64,000 nucleotides of DNA from Pedobacter hiemivivus (GTDB lineage: Bacteria; Bacteroidota; Bacteroidia; Sphingobacteriales; Sphingobacteriaceae): positions 186,001-250,000 of the forward strand of contig NZ_SJSM01000002.1 in assembly GCF_004331685.1 (NCBI RefSeq), read 5' to 3'. Below the pieces are notes generated by a model. It saw only the letters and a list, made by a program, of their open reading frames with translations, was not told the origin of the DNA and did not search any database. Made by a program: the position numbers and the translations under genes. Positions within the stretch are counted from its first letter, which is position 1. The number at the start of each line of letters is the position of its first letter. Below, one piece after another: positions 55,053-63,939 of this stretch.

Positions 55053-55187
55053 GATAAAGTTTTAACACAATTCTTTATGTTCCAAGTATCAAAGTGTGGT
55101 TTTAATTACGCTAATATTACAATCTAGCTATAATTGTGGGGTTAAAAGCATTGAAAAATAGAGAATGCTTTTGGAATCTAATTTGTT

Positions 55188-55235
55188 ATTCTTTTGCCTA
55201 AGCTTGCATGGCAATGCAAGCTTAGGCAAAAGAAT
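55188..55235. repeat. 22-bp perfect inverted repeat with 4-nt loop
   Basis: The left arm 55188-55209 (ends GCCTAAGCTTGCAT) and the right arm 55214-55235 (begins ATGCAAGCTTAGGC) are fully complementary around GGCA. No T-run follows on either side. It sits in a promoter region, where a terminator is unexpected, so a recombinase-binding or att site, or a regulatory hairpin, is more likely. Confidence 0.85.
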
Positions 55236-55530
55236 GATACATATTATGATCCTTTGGGACAATATCAATTTGATTAAATTTAAGATCGCTTTTGATCCGC
55301 TACTCATTTTTCTAGATCATTTCATATTTTTTCATTGACACTCGATCCAGTTAGTGGAATGAAAGATAAGCCGTTTTTGCAAAGCTCCGTCATATAACTA
55401 GAATTAAACGAAGATTCCTGTCTATAATGCCAGGATGTGGATAGACCAATAGATTGGAGTCAGCTGCATTTTTTTGGACTTTAACAAAATTTTTACTGTT
55501 AACTTGTGACAATAAGAATTTTGTTATATT

Positions 55531-55554
55531 TTTGACAAAAAATCTATTGTCAAA
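55531..55554. promoter_or_regulatory. Operator-like palindrome before the ATPase gene
   Basis: TTTGACAA (55531-55538) and TTGTCAAA (55547-55554) form a perfect 8-bp inverted repeat with 8-bp spacing, 33 bp before the ATPase start. A similar TTGTGACAA lies at 55504-55512. A dimeric repressor site is plausible. Confidence 0.5.
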
Positions 55555-55586
55555 TATAGGGAGGCGATAGATAACTAAAATGGAAT

Positions 55587-58172
55587 ATGAGTATTCAGAC
55601 ATTGTACAATCCAGGTAGCCTTAATAAGGTTGATCTGATATCAAGTTTTGTTGTTAGGACTAAAGTATTTGAGACTATTTTTGATGATATATCCTCACGT
55701 ACTATTGATACACCATGTAATCACTACCTTATACAGGGGCAAAGAGGGATGGGTAAGACAACTTTATTGCTTCGATTGAAGTATGAGGTAGAAAATACAG
55801 ATAGGCTAAATAAATGGCTTATCCCTATATTCTTCAATGAGGAAATGTATGACCTGACAACTCTTTCAAGATTGTGGGAAAAATTATTAGAGCATTTAGA
55901 TGAAGTTTGGGAAACAGATAATATACACTATGAGCATACGGAGTCCTTTATGGAGTATGATGACTATGAGGATAAATGCTTTGAATATTTAATTGGCATT
56001 TTGCGTTCTCGTGGACAAAAGATAATTTTATTCTTTGATAATTTTGGACAGCTTTTTTTGGATAACCTCAGAGATGCTGAGAAAAACAAATTGAAATACA
56101 TCTTAGAACATTACGGTGATTTAAGTATTATAGGCGCTTCAGCTATCATTTTGAACGATTCAAATAATTATGCCGAGCCATTTTACAACTCGTTTAAAGT
56201 TATTTATCTCCAGGGGCTAAATAAAGAAGAGACCTTTGAATTGATTTCACAGTTACAAGAAAATTGTGAGCATAAAGTCGACTTGAGTAAGAATAAAGCT
56301 AAAATTGAAACATTAGCGATTTTAACCGGAGGTGTAATCCGTACATTGATGATGCTTTATCAGGTTCTTTTAGATGACCAAAACGGAACAGCATTGAAAG
56401 ATTTGGAAATTATTCTAGATCGTGTCACCCCACTTTACAAGCACCGTATTGAAGATCTACCAGTGCAACAAAGAAGGATCGTTGATGTAATTGCGAAGAG
56501 ATGGGATGCTGTAAGTGCGAAGGAAATCGCAGACAACATTCGTGATGATGGTAAACCCTTAGCTACAAAATTGGTTTCTGCTCAATTGCAGCAACTTGAA
56601 AAAAACAATGTGATTGAGAAGAAGAAGACGGGGACAAAGAATCATCTTTATCAGTTAAAGGAACGTTTTTTTAACATTTGGTACCTGATGCGAAATGGAG
56701 ATCGTAAAGATCGGGTACGTGTAGTGTGGTTAACTAAATTTTTAGAATTATGGTACGAAGACGAAGATGAACTGACAGCATTTCTTCATATACATCTTAA
56801 AAAAATTCGTTCTGGGAAGTATCATGAAAGATCTGCTTTACTTATTGCGGAAGCTTTGATTAACTCAGATAAACTGAATTTAGAAAAACAAAAGATGATT
56901 TATGATGAAACCACGGCGATTCTTGCTGATAAAAATCAAGATGTTTTACAAAACCCGCGTAAAAGAAAGTCCAATCTCGCCTTTCACCATTATTCAAAAA
57001 AGGAATATGAAGATGCAGTTCGTTTACTTGGGGAAATCACTGACAGATCTGTTCATGAGAGTTTGATATATGCTTGGTGTTTTGTTTTGCTTAAGGATTA
57101 CCCTCCTGTTTTAAGTATCATAGAGAGCCTTGCACCTGAAGAACATGAGGACGTTGTTACTTTAGCTATTATTTACATGATTCTTGACGAACCTGCTAAA
57201 AGTTTGAAGTTGTTGCTCGATCATGAAATTACTGAAGAGGGGAGAATCTTCATGCTTAAAGCCGATGCATATAACGGGCTTAAAGATGCCATAAATGCTG
57301 AAAAATACTATAAGCTAGCTATTCTGAATTTCGCTGAGGATGCACCAAATGCATATCTCAATTATTCTGAGTTTTTAATTTATTTAGATAGGTTAGATGA
57401 AGCTGAACAATGTTTGGTAGAAGGTATAAATAAACGGCCTGAATTGTTTCTGTATAAAAAATTGATCGACTTCTACTTATTTGTGAAAGATGAGGATAAA
57501 ATGTATCTAGTTGAAGCAAATGATATATTGATAAAAGCAAAAGAGGTGATTTCTAACGATCCCGATTTATATTTTTATGAAGGTATTATTCAACTGCACA
57601 ATGAAAAATCGAGTGGAATTAAGGAAAAAAACCATGGAACTTTCTTTCATAAAGCTAGAGTAGAATATTTTCGAAATGACGTTCAGAACTATGAGCCAAT
57701 ATATGTGGATTTGACTTTAACTGTTTGCTTGATTTATTATAAAGATGTGCTCAGGGATAGAAAGAAAGTATTGAAACTTTTAAACGATGCTAGACTATTT
57801 GAACAGCGTTTTATTTGGGATATCGTTCAAGTCTTTTTAAATGTTTGGGATGGTAAATATGGTGCTGTAGAGGTGGATCTGTTAAATGTGCTAAGTAAAG
57901 AGCAACTCAAGGACAGTGAAAGGGAGCGAAGTGTTTTAAACGATGTGTTACTTCTGCTGTTGTCAAGAAAACAATATCAAACGGTACTAAATATTTTTCA
58001 TGGATATCGCAATCTTCAAGAGATTCTTAAACCGACCTATTATGCTTTAATGACGGTTCTAAAAAAAGAATACCCCAATGAGATCATTAAAATGGGTAAA
58101 GAATTGGAAGAACCCGTTAAGGATATTTTGGCAAGGGTAGAAACGATGGTGGCGTCTTATAGATTAGATTAA
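55587..58172 (+). CDS. AAA/STAND-like ATPase with winged helix and helical repeats
   Basis: The 861-residue protein has an N-terminal ATPase with Walker A 'GQRGMGKTT' near residues 51-59, Walker B 'KIILFFDNFG' near 144-153 and a sensor region ('GDLSIIGASAI'). A winged-helix domain follows (about 305-370, 'SAKEIADNIRD'), and a C-terminal half of TPR-like helical repeats. It resembles archaeal-type ATPases and small STAND proteins. It is a single-gene unit directly behind the recombinase and a candidate defence ATPase; no effector domain was recognised, so this remains inference. Confidence 0.7.
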   Translation: MSIQTLYNPGSLNKVDLISSFVVRTKVFETIFDDISSRTIDTPCNHYLIQGQRGMGKTTLLLRLKYEVENTDRLNKWLIPIFFNEEMYDLTTLSRLWEKLLEHLDEVWETDNIHYEHTESFMEYDDYEDKCFEYLIGILRSRGQKIILFFDNFGQLFLDNLRDAEKNKLKYILEHYGDLSIIGASAIILNDSNNYAEPFYNSFKVIYLQGLNKEETFELISQLQENCEHKVDLSKNKAKIETLAILTGGVIRTLMMLYQVLLDDQNGTALKDLEIILDRVTPLYKHRIEDLPVQQRRIVDVIAKRWDAVSAKEIADNIRDDGKPLATKLVSAQLQQLEKNNVIEKKKTGTKNHLYQLKERFFNIWYLMRNGDRKDRVRVVWLTKFLELWYEDEDELTAFLHIHLKKIRSGKYHERSALLIAEALINSDKLNLEKQKMIYDETTAILADKNQDVLQNPRKRKSNLAFHHYSKKEYEDAVRLLGEITDRSVHESLIYAWCFVLLKDYPPVLSIIESLAPEEHEDVVTLAIIYMILDEPAKSLKLLLDHEITEEGRIFMLKADAYNGLKDAINAEKYYKLAILNFAEDAPNAYLNYSEFLIYLDRLDEAEQCLVEGINKRPELFLYKKLIDFYLFVKDEDKMYLVEANDILIKAKEVISNDPDLYFYEGIIQLHNEKSSGIKEKNHGTFFHKARVEYFRNDVQNYEPIYVDLTLTVCLIYYKDVLRDRKKVLKLLNDARLFEQRFIWDIVQVFLNVWDGKYGAVEVDLLNVLSKEQLKDSERERSVLNDVLLLLLSRKQYQTVLNIFHGYRNLQEILKPTYYALMTVLKKEYPNEIIKMGKELEEPVKDILARVETMVASYRLD

Positions 58173-58607
58173 TTCATGAAGTCATAATTTTTAAAAAAAT
58201 AAAAAAAGGAAGGAGGTATCCAGTAACCACATTTTGAATAAGATGTGGTAATAATAAAAGAAAATTTAGTTTAGAATGCAAGATAAAATGAAATAGTTAA
58301 AGGGCTCAGGTGTGTGGTAGCTCCTGAGCCGCAATACTATGTCATTCGCACAGTTGACAACAGAACGAATGGATTTGAGATTCTCAATTCTCGTTTATAA
58401 CGCACAAAAGTATAAAAAGTTATACTTTATGCAAGTAAAATTTCATTGTTCCGTTGTTATGTGCCCTAAAAGCCGGATAATCAATGCCGGTAGAATTAAC
58501 GGCAGCCCGTGAGAGCTGTCAAATGTCACATGCAACACCAATCAAAAACAGAAGATTGGTGTTCAACTGGATTGCCTTTGCAGTTCGGAAAATCGGAATA
58601 CCATAAA
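58173..58607. other. Intergenic region with inverted repeats
   Basis: It contains a hairpin GGCTCAGG/CCTGAGCC (58303-58330), probably ending the ATPase transcript although the U-tract is missing, and an operator-like palindrome at 58407-58428. The promoter of the SIR2-like pair must lie here. No gene is seen. Confidence 0.6.
58407..58428. promoter_or_regulatory. 9-bp palindrome upstream of the SIR2-like pair
   Basis: AAAGTATAA (58407-58415) and TTATACTTT (58420-58428) are perfectly complementary with a 4-nt spacer, about 180 bp before the first gene. This could be a repressor site overlapping the promoter. Confidence 0.5.
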
Positions 58608-59855
58608 ATGGCAGATAGATTTATACAAAAAAGAATCAGCTTACACGATGAGGTAAGCACAGGAAAATTAAAAGTTTCTAAATTATTTGAATTACTAAAT
58701 GATCATCCTTATAGGGAAGAGGTCTGGAAACAGTATCAACTTGACCAGATCAAAGATGATGTTATTGTAATCGATCACATTGATGTGATCTACAAAAGGA
58801 TAAAATTTTTGAACGAACACTTCAGGCGTTTTTCCGTCTTCGCCTACAACAAGGACATTAGTATTGCTGAGAGTAAAACATACATAGAAGACGTAGGTGA
58901 AAAAGCCTTGATTTTCAATCTGAATGAATATGTTGAGATTGATGAAGTTAAGGGAAATCTGGATTGCATAGCTATCTATGACTCAAAGAATACATTTTTT
59001 GATGAATATGATATGGCAAAGTTTGCAAACAGGTTGTACAAAGATAACCTTGGTGAATTAGCGGATTATAACATTAATTACTTTAAGGATTTAGCTGAAA
59101 CGAATAAGAAATTCAAGAAATACAAGAGTTACCGCCTGGTGCAAAATAAAGAGGAACTCTTTTTAAGGGGAATTACTTCGGTAGATCGGTATTTTGAGTA
59201 TGGGATTGATTTTACTTTTGTGGTGTCCATGCTATCCTTTCATAAGGATATGATCGCCAATGAAGGGAATGCTTATGTTATTTCAAGCGCTGCAATTTCA
59301 GAATCTAAACTTGAAATCATTGTTGCTGATAAAAATCTTAAGGATGCAGGTGAATTTGGAAAGGTTAGTTCTGCAATGGTCATTACGACCAATGATCTCG
59401 GGCAAGGATCTCTCAACTATAGTAAAGTGATAAAAGTTGGTGGCTCGTTATTTAATGGTGTATACATTTTCCCGCCAAGCGATGAGGTTCAAAAAACAAA
59501 ACTTGTCTTGTCCCATTCTTCAACACCACTCACAGTTTTGGCAAAGTTGAGAGAATTCAATGCACTGTTGAACAATACAGATGAGTTCATCAAGGACTTG
59601 CAGGAAGTGAAGAAAATGAAGTCGGCAGAGGAATTGCGTCAGCGTATACTGTTAAAATTATCGAATCCTAGAAGTGCATTTAAAGATGCCCATCAGTTGA
59701 GGGATATTTTCAGATTAGCAATTGCAAATGAAATCGAAAGCTTTGCTAAGCTTCTTGATATGTGTGGAAAAGCTGAAGAATTGGATATCGATTATGACCT
59801 TAAAGAAAAGCTAAGAGTCATTATTTCTGATATTTTGTTGTCTACTCGTAAATAA
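58608..59855 (+). CDS. Unknown partner of the SIR2-like protein
   Basis: The ATG at 58608 ('MADRFIQKRISLHDEV') gives 415 residues; a GTG at 58509 would add an unconvincing cysteine-rich tail. The protein is soluble and charged. Features include an acidic beta-rich middle ('LIFNLNEYVEIDEVKGNLD'), 'RYFEYGIDFTFVVSMLSFHK', and a glycine-rich segment 'KVIKVGGSLFNGVYIF'. The C-terminus is helical. No family was recognised. It precedes the DUF4917 gene by 52 bp and is probably co-transcribed, so it may sense the trigger or hold the SIR2-like enzyme inactive. Confidence 0.6.
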   Translation: MADRFIQKRISLHDEVSTGKLKVSKLFELLNDHPYREEVWKQYQLDQIKDDVIVIDHIDVIYKRIKFLNEHFRRFSVFAYNKDISIAESKTYIEDVGEKALIFNLNEYVEIDEVKGNLDCIAIYDSKNTFFDEYDMAKFANRLYKDNLGELADYNINYFKDLAETNKKFKKYKSYRLVQNKEELFLRGITSVDRYFEYGIDFTFVVSMLSFHKDMIANEGNAYVISSAAISESKLEIIVADKNLKDAGEFGKVSSAMVITTNDLGQGSLNYSKVIKVGGSLFNGVYIFPPSDEVQKTKLVLSHSSTPLTVLAKLREFNALLNNTDEFIKDLQEVKKMKSAEELRQRILLKLSNPRSAFKDAHQLRDIFRLAIANEIESFAKLLDMCGKAEELDIDYDLKEKLRVIISDILLSTRK

Positions 59856-59907
59856 TCTAGTTCAATTAGGGCAAAGGTGAAAGCTTTTGCCCATTGTTTC
59901 AAAAAGT

Positions 59908-60960
59908 ATGAGTATAAATGATTTAATGAGTTACCAAGATGTGGTAACCTACTTACATGGTAAAAACAGAACTAAGCACCTACTATTTGGTAATGGATTT
60001 AGCATGTCATACAATTCCGGAATTTTTTCATACAATGCGCTAAGTGATTTTATCGAAAAAATTGATGATGAACTTCTTAATCAGCTATTTGCAAGTCTGA
60101 ATACCAAAAATTTTGAGCTAATAATGCAACAGCTGGATAGTTTTGCCGAGATCGCAAAAATATTTAGCTCGGACCCAGACCTGGTCTCGAAGATCGAAGG
60201 TGCCAGTGATAAACTGAAAACGAGTCTGATCGATGCAGTTAAAGCACTCCATCCAGAACACGTATTTACTATTCCTGAGGAAAAATGTAAGCACTGTTTC
60301 TCCTTCCTTCAAAGCTACCTAGAAAACGGTGGGTTTGTATTTTCTACAAATTATGACTTGTTGCCTTATTGGGTATTACTCAGGAATAAATCAGCTGTAG
60401 CAATAGATGGATTTGGAAGAGATTTAGAAAACGATGGTGATGAATTTATACCTGACGAATCCAGGGAGTATTCGGAACTCCGGTGGGGTAAATATAAAGA
60501 CTCGCAAACTGTATATTACCTGCATGGGGCACTTCCATTTTTCGATAATGGTGTAGATGTGATTAAAGAAACTTATACCACGCAACATTATCTTCTTGAT
60601 AACATCAAAGCTCGTATGGAAAAAAAAGAGTATCCAATATTTGTGACTGCAGGTGATGGAAGACAAAAGTTAACTCATATCATGCATAATAAATATCTGT
60701 CCCATTGCTATGATAAATTGACTTGTATTGAAGGATCATTGGTAACCTTTGGTTTCAACTTTGGTGAGTATGATACACATTTGATAGATGCAATCAATAA
60801 GGCTGCTCATTATGGTAAGAAGAGTGGGGGAAAACTATTTAGTATATATATCGGTGTTTATTCAGATGACGGTTTGCACCACATTGAAAATATAAGATCA
60901 AGATTTAAATGTAAAGTCAATATTTATAATGCAAAGACGCTGAATATTTGGGGGCATTAG
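59908..60960 (+). CDS. SIR2-like DUF4917 protein, predicted NADase
   Basis: The ATG at 59908 ('MSINDLMSYQ') is preferred over a TTG at 59887, giving 350 residues. DUF4917 proteins have a SIR2-like fold. Visible motifs are 'LLFGNGFSMSYN' (the GNG-S NAD-binding loop, about 24-35), 'FSTNYD' (about 148-153) and 'YLHGALPFF' (about 207-215) with the candidate catalytic histidine. Late motifs 'TFGFNFGEYD' and a Rossmann-like end follow. SIR2-like proteins in defence islands deplete NAD+ to abort infection; that activity is inferred. The gene pairs with the unknown upstream gene. Confidence 0.8.
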   Translation: MSINDLMSYQDVVTYLHGKNRTKHLLFGNGFSMSYNSGIFSYNALSDFIEKIDDELLNQLFASLNTKNFELIMQQLDSFAEIAKIFSSDPDLVSKIEGASDKLKTSLIDAVKALHPEHVFTIPEEKCKHCFSFLQSYLENGGFVFSTNYDLLPYWVLLRNKSAVAIDGFGRDLENDGDEFIPDESREYSELRWGKYKDSQTVYYLHGALPFFDNGVDVIKETYTTQHYLLDNIKARMEKKEYPIFVTAGDGRQKLTHIMHNKYLSHCYDKLTCIEGSLVTFGFNFGEYDTHLIDAINKAAHYGKKSGGKLFSIYIGVYSDDGLHHIENIRSRFKCKVNIYNAKTLNIWGH

Positions 60961-61159
60961 GGCCCTGCACTTACTAGATAGTGACTGAAATTTATTAAAC
61001 AGAAATTATAGACGTTTCCTGATATTTTGCTTATTGGATAATTGCTGATACATTTGAATATGCCGCATTCAGCCCTTGTTTTCAGGTCACGCCTTTGCCT
61101 GACGAATCGTTTGGTTGTTCGGTCTGATTTGTCTTTCTTAGCGAAAATAAAAAACGCTT

Positions 61160-62236
61160 ATGTTTACTTTCGAACCTGGTTCTTTAGAAATACCAAATTC
61201 CGACAAATCCTTTGATTGTGTTGTGATAAACGGGATTAAGGATGTTCTTTCTTCCTGTTATTTGAATAAATACTCAGGAAAATATACACTGAATGTTGTG
61301 CCGACTGAGGTTTTTGATTCTCTGCTTAAACATTCTTTTGCGGAACTGGGCGAATTCCTTGACTCATTTATTTTTAGGGTGACAGACTGGGAGTATCCCT
61401 GCGATGTAGATTTTGTTTGTCGTTCTTTCATTGGGATGGCTGCCGGTTCTGTTTACATTAAGATTGGATTGGAATCCGAAGACTGGAAACGACCGTTTAC
61501 CATAAATGAATTTGCGAAGGCGCTAGCAGCGGTACTGGAACTGAAGGCTTCCGATAAGACGAAATATCAGCAAGATGATAATTTCGTCAGCAATGGTTGT
61601 GGTGTGGTCTGGAGTTTTGATCCGGGAGAAAGGCTAGATGGGATTTATGATGATCTGGTTGCTGAGTTTACCGAAATATTGAAGGCGACGCATTACAACC
61701 TTCTGAAATTAGACGCACATTCACTATGGAGTTATTTTCGTTTTCCGGATAAGGTTAAAGTGGCATGTACACAGTATTTAATTTACTTTGCCCAGTTTTT
61801 GGCAGATTTGGGAATATCAGCAGGAGTTGAGGTTACGGGCAATCATGCTGGGGCGGTACTTTTTAAGGTGGTGCCAGAAGATAGAGAAACTTCTTTGCAA
61901 CTGGTTAAAGAGGCGCTGGAGGCGTATTTAAATGCAGCTTCAGAGGATTTTTCTGATATGGAGTCTGGCACCAGGGATATTGCGGTTATGCAGCTTCAAT
62001 CCAACGTAATGCATTTGCAGTCGCAGCTAATGCTAGCTAAATCCAGTATGCAGATGAAGGATGCTACGATTGAAACTTTGCAATTATCGAATTACCAGTA
62101 TAAACAAATTCTTGAACAGAAGGATAAGGAAGAAGATGTTATTCCAGGAATAGTTACTGTGGGCAAGTTTGAGAGTAATGGGATTTCAGTGAATCTTGGA
62201 GAGCTGTTAAAGAGGCTAAAACGGAGATTTCTATAA
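61160..62236 (+). CDS. Unknown protein with C-terminal coiled coil
   Basis: The predicted 358-residue soluble protein has an N-terminal two-thirds with mixed alpha/beta character ('DCVVINGIKDVLSSCYLNKY'). About residues 275-330 are a probable coiled coil ('LQSNVMHLQSQLMLAKSSMQ'). It closes with 'VNLGELLKRLKRRFL'. I do not recognise a family. It has its own promoter region and lies between the SIR2-like pair and the FRG gene in the same orientation. Confidence 0.55.
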   Translation: MFTFEPGSLEIPNSDKSFDCVVINGIKDVLSSCYLNKYSGKYTLNVVPTEVFDSLLKHSFAELGEFLDSFIFRVTDWEYPCDVDFVCRSFIGMAAGSVYIKIGLESEDWKRPFTINEFAKALAAVLELKASDKTKYQQDDNFVSNGCGVVWSFDPGERLDGIYDDLVAEFTEILKATHYNLLKLDAHSLWSYFRFPDKVKVACTQYLIYFAQFLADLGISAGVEVTGNHAGAVLFKVVPEDRETSLQLVKEALEAYLNAASEDFSDMESGTRDIAVMQLQSNVMHLQSQLMLAKSSMQMKDATIETLQLSNYQYKQILEQKDKEEDVIPGIVTVGKFESNGISVNLGELLKRLKRRFL

Positions 62237-62309
62237 TTTAAAAGCTTCTTGTTTTTTCCGTTTAATATTTATCTTGCCTCAAGTTAATAAACACTTTGAT
62301 TAGCATTTT

Positions 62310-63488
62310 ATGGAATATTGGAAGTATTATGAGCCAGATTATAAGTGGGATAATTACGATTCTTCGGATTTCGCGCATACCCTTGATCTATTATTAAAAA
62401 ATGGCATTTCGATCGAGAACGCATGGAAGTTGATTAAGTCTGGATACATATGCTTACTTGGATCCGAGGTGCTCATAGATCGGTTTTATGGAGGAGCAAT
62501 CAATTCTTTCGACTTACAAACTAGATTTCCTGTAAACTATGCAAGTAAGATCTTCGAGACTGAGGCGAGCTCCAGTGTGAAAGTGAGAAAAGTGAAATCT
62601 CTGAAAGAATTATACGCTTCAATCGAGGATTTAAAAGGAACAAAAGAGTTGGTTTTTCGTGGGCAAAATCAAAATCACTTCATTTCAAGGGAAATTAATA
62701 ATCCATTTTTAACCATTCCGGGCTACGGAGAAGTGTCACTTTTACCTTCATTGTGGCGAAGGATGTTCGAGCAGAATCCACAGTCGCTGGAAGGATTTCA
62801 AACATTGACGTTAATGGAATGGTCGAATATTATGTATGGGGCCTTTGATTTAGCTGAAATAGAAGCCCGGCATCAGGCACAGCTTGATGCCGGGGAAAGT
62901 ATTTACACGATGTCTGAGATGGCAGAATCTTCAGACGAGTTACTGAGGGAATTTGGTAAGTTCAGAATGGATTTGGCGATGGGATTAAATTATAATTTAG
63001 CTACCACCATGACCACTTTACTACAACATTATGGTTTACTCTCTCCGGTACTGGATTTGACTGAATCGCTGGATGTAGCTTTGTTTTTCGCTACGCATAA
63101 ATTTCAGCAATTAGATGGCCTTTCCAGTTACCAGTTTATTGGATCCAATGGTGGTAAATCTGTAATCTATGTGCTTAGCTACATTAAATATGAGATGGAG
63201 CGGCACGAGGAAAGACAGGATATTTTGAAATACCTGAAACCCCAGCGACCGGTCCAACAAAAGTGTGTAGTTTGTTCCACTAATCAATATGCTATTAATT
63301 TACCAGGATTATATTTAAGAGAGGTGATTTTACTGGATTTTGAAATTCCAAATAACTTAGGGGTCATTCCGGAGCAAATCCTCCCAGGTAGAGCAATGGA
63401 TAAATTTTTGGATACACTTTCAAATAAACTGTCCAAGAAGCAGCACATTACCCAATTTGACAAAAATGATATTGGTATTTCAGCCTAG
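62310..63488 (+). CDS. FRG-domain protein
   Basis: The 392-residue protein has an FRG domain at about residues 95-300, with the naming motif 'LVFRGQ' near 113-118 and the second conserved block 'LLQHYGLLSPVLDLTESLDV' followed by 'ALFFAT'. FRG domains occur in many putative antiphage proteins and in toxin-like contexts; their activity is not firmly known. The N-terminal 90 residues are specific to this protein. It is the last gene of the recombinase unit before the right 193-nt repeat. Confidence 0.85.
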   Translation: MEYWKYYEPDYKWDNYDSSDFAHTLDLLLKNGISIENAWKLIKSGYICLLGSEVLIDRFYGGAINSFDLQTRFPVNYASKIFETEASSSVKVRKVKSLKELYASIEDLKGTKELVFRGQNQNHFISREINNPFLTIPGYGEVSLLPSLWRRMFEQNPQSLEGFQTLTLMEWSNIMYGAFDLAEIEARHQAQLDAGESIYTMSEMAESSDELLREFGKFRMDLAMGLNYNLATTMTTLLQHYGLLSPVLDLTESLDVALFFATHKFQQLDGLSSYQFIGSNGGKSVIYVLSYIKYEMERHEERQDILKYLKPQRPVQQKCVVCSTNQYAINLPGLYLREVILLDFEIPNNLGVIPEQILPGRAMDKFLDTLSNKLSKKQHITQFDKNDIGISA

Positions 63489-63554
63489 CTGACGAAATCA
63501 TAGAGTAGATATGTATTTCTGGTTTAAATTTGAAGCGTTTTAAACTTCAAATTA

Positions 63555-63598
63555 CTCTACTAGAGATAAACTCATTTTTTTGCATATCTCTAGTAGAG
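63555..63598. repeat. 14-bp inverted repeat of CTCTA-N-TAGAG units
   Basis: CTCTACTAGAGATA (63555-63568) and TATCTCTAGTAGAG (63585-63598) are perfectly complementary with a 16-bp spacer; a third related site, CCTACTAGAG, lies at 63631-63640. Each unit is itself a palindrome, as expected for protein-binding sites. Confidence 0.75.
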
Positions 63599-63746
63599 AT
63601 AAATGTGATTTTTGTACACATAAAAAACACCCTACTAGAGACTGCAATGCACCATTTGAATTGAGTTGTTTAGTGCTTGTATGAAACCATTATCGGCCAA
63701 ATTTCACTTGAGAGCCTATTTTTATCCTTTTTTCTTTTTCCAGGTT

Positions 63747-63939
63747 CGCTTGTATTTTAACGAAAAGTCTCTACTAAGGGGTTCCTGGGTAACCAACTCG
63801 CTAATCCTTGCAATTTTTCTTAAATCATCAATAAATTTTTTTGAGTTCAGTTCGAAGGGGAGCACCACAGAATGAGGGAATTTCAGCAATGAGATTCCCT
63901 CTTTTTTTTATTCATATTTCTGATATTCAGGTTATTACA
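63747..63939. repeat. Right copy of the 193-nt direct repeat
   Basis: This is the gapless partner of 52933-53125. It holds the minus-strand frame 'LKFPHSVVLPFELNSKKFID', continuing to 'EPLSRDFSLKYKR', and, at 63874-63909, the hairpin with eight T. The minus-strand frame stops soon after at a lysine-rich tail. Confidence 0.82.

Larger units (their letters stand above)
55053..55586. other. Divergent intergenic region with perfect hairpin
   Basis: This 534-bp stretch lies between the recombinase start and the ATPase start. It contains a 22-bp perfect inverted repeat (55188-55235) and an operator-like TTTGACAA/TTGTCAAA pair just before the ATPase gene. No gene is visible. Confidence 0.65.

Noticed and set aside
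58509..58607. GTG start for the SIR2-like partner
   Set aside because: The added 33 residues are cysteine-rich and read like untranslated DNA; the ATG at 58608 gives a normal start.
63666..63875. Plus-strand frame of 69 residues at the right edge
   Set aside because: It is antisense to the frame conserved between the two 193-nt repeats; codon-position changes favour the minus strand.
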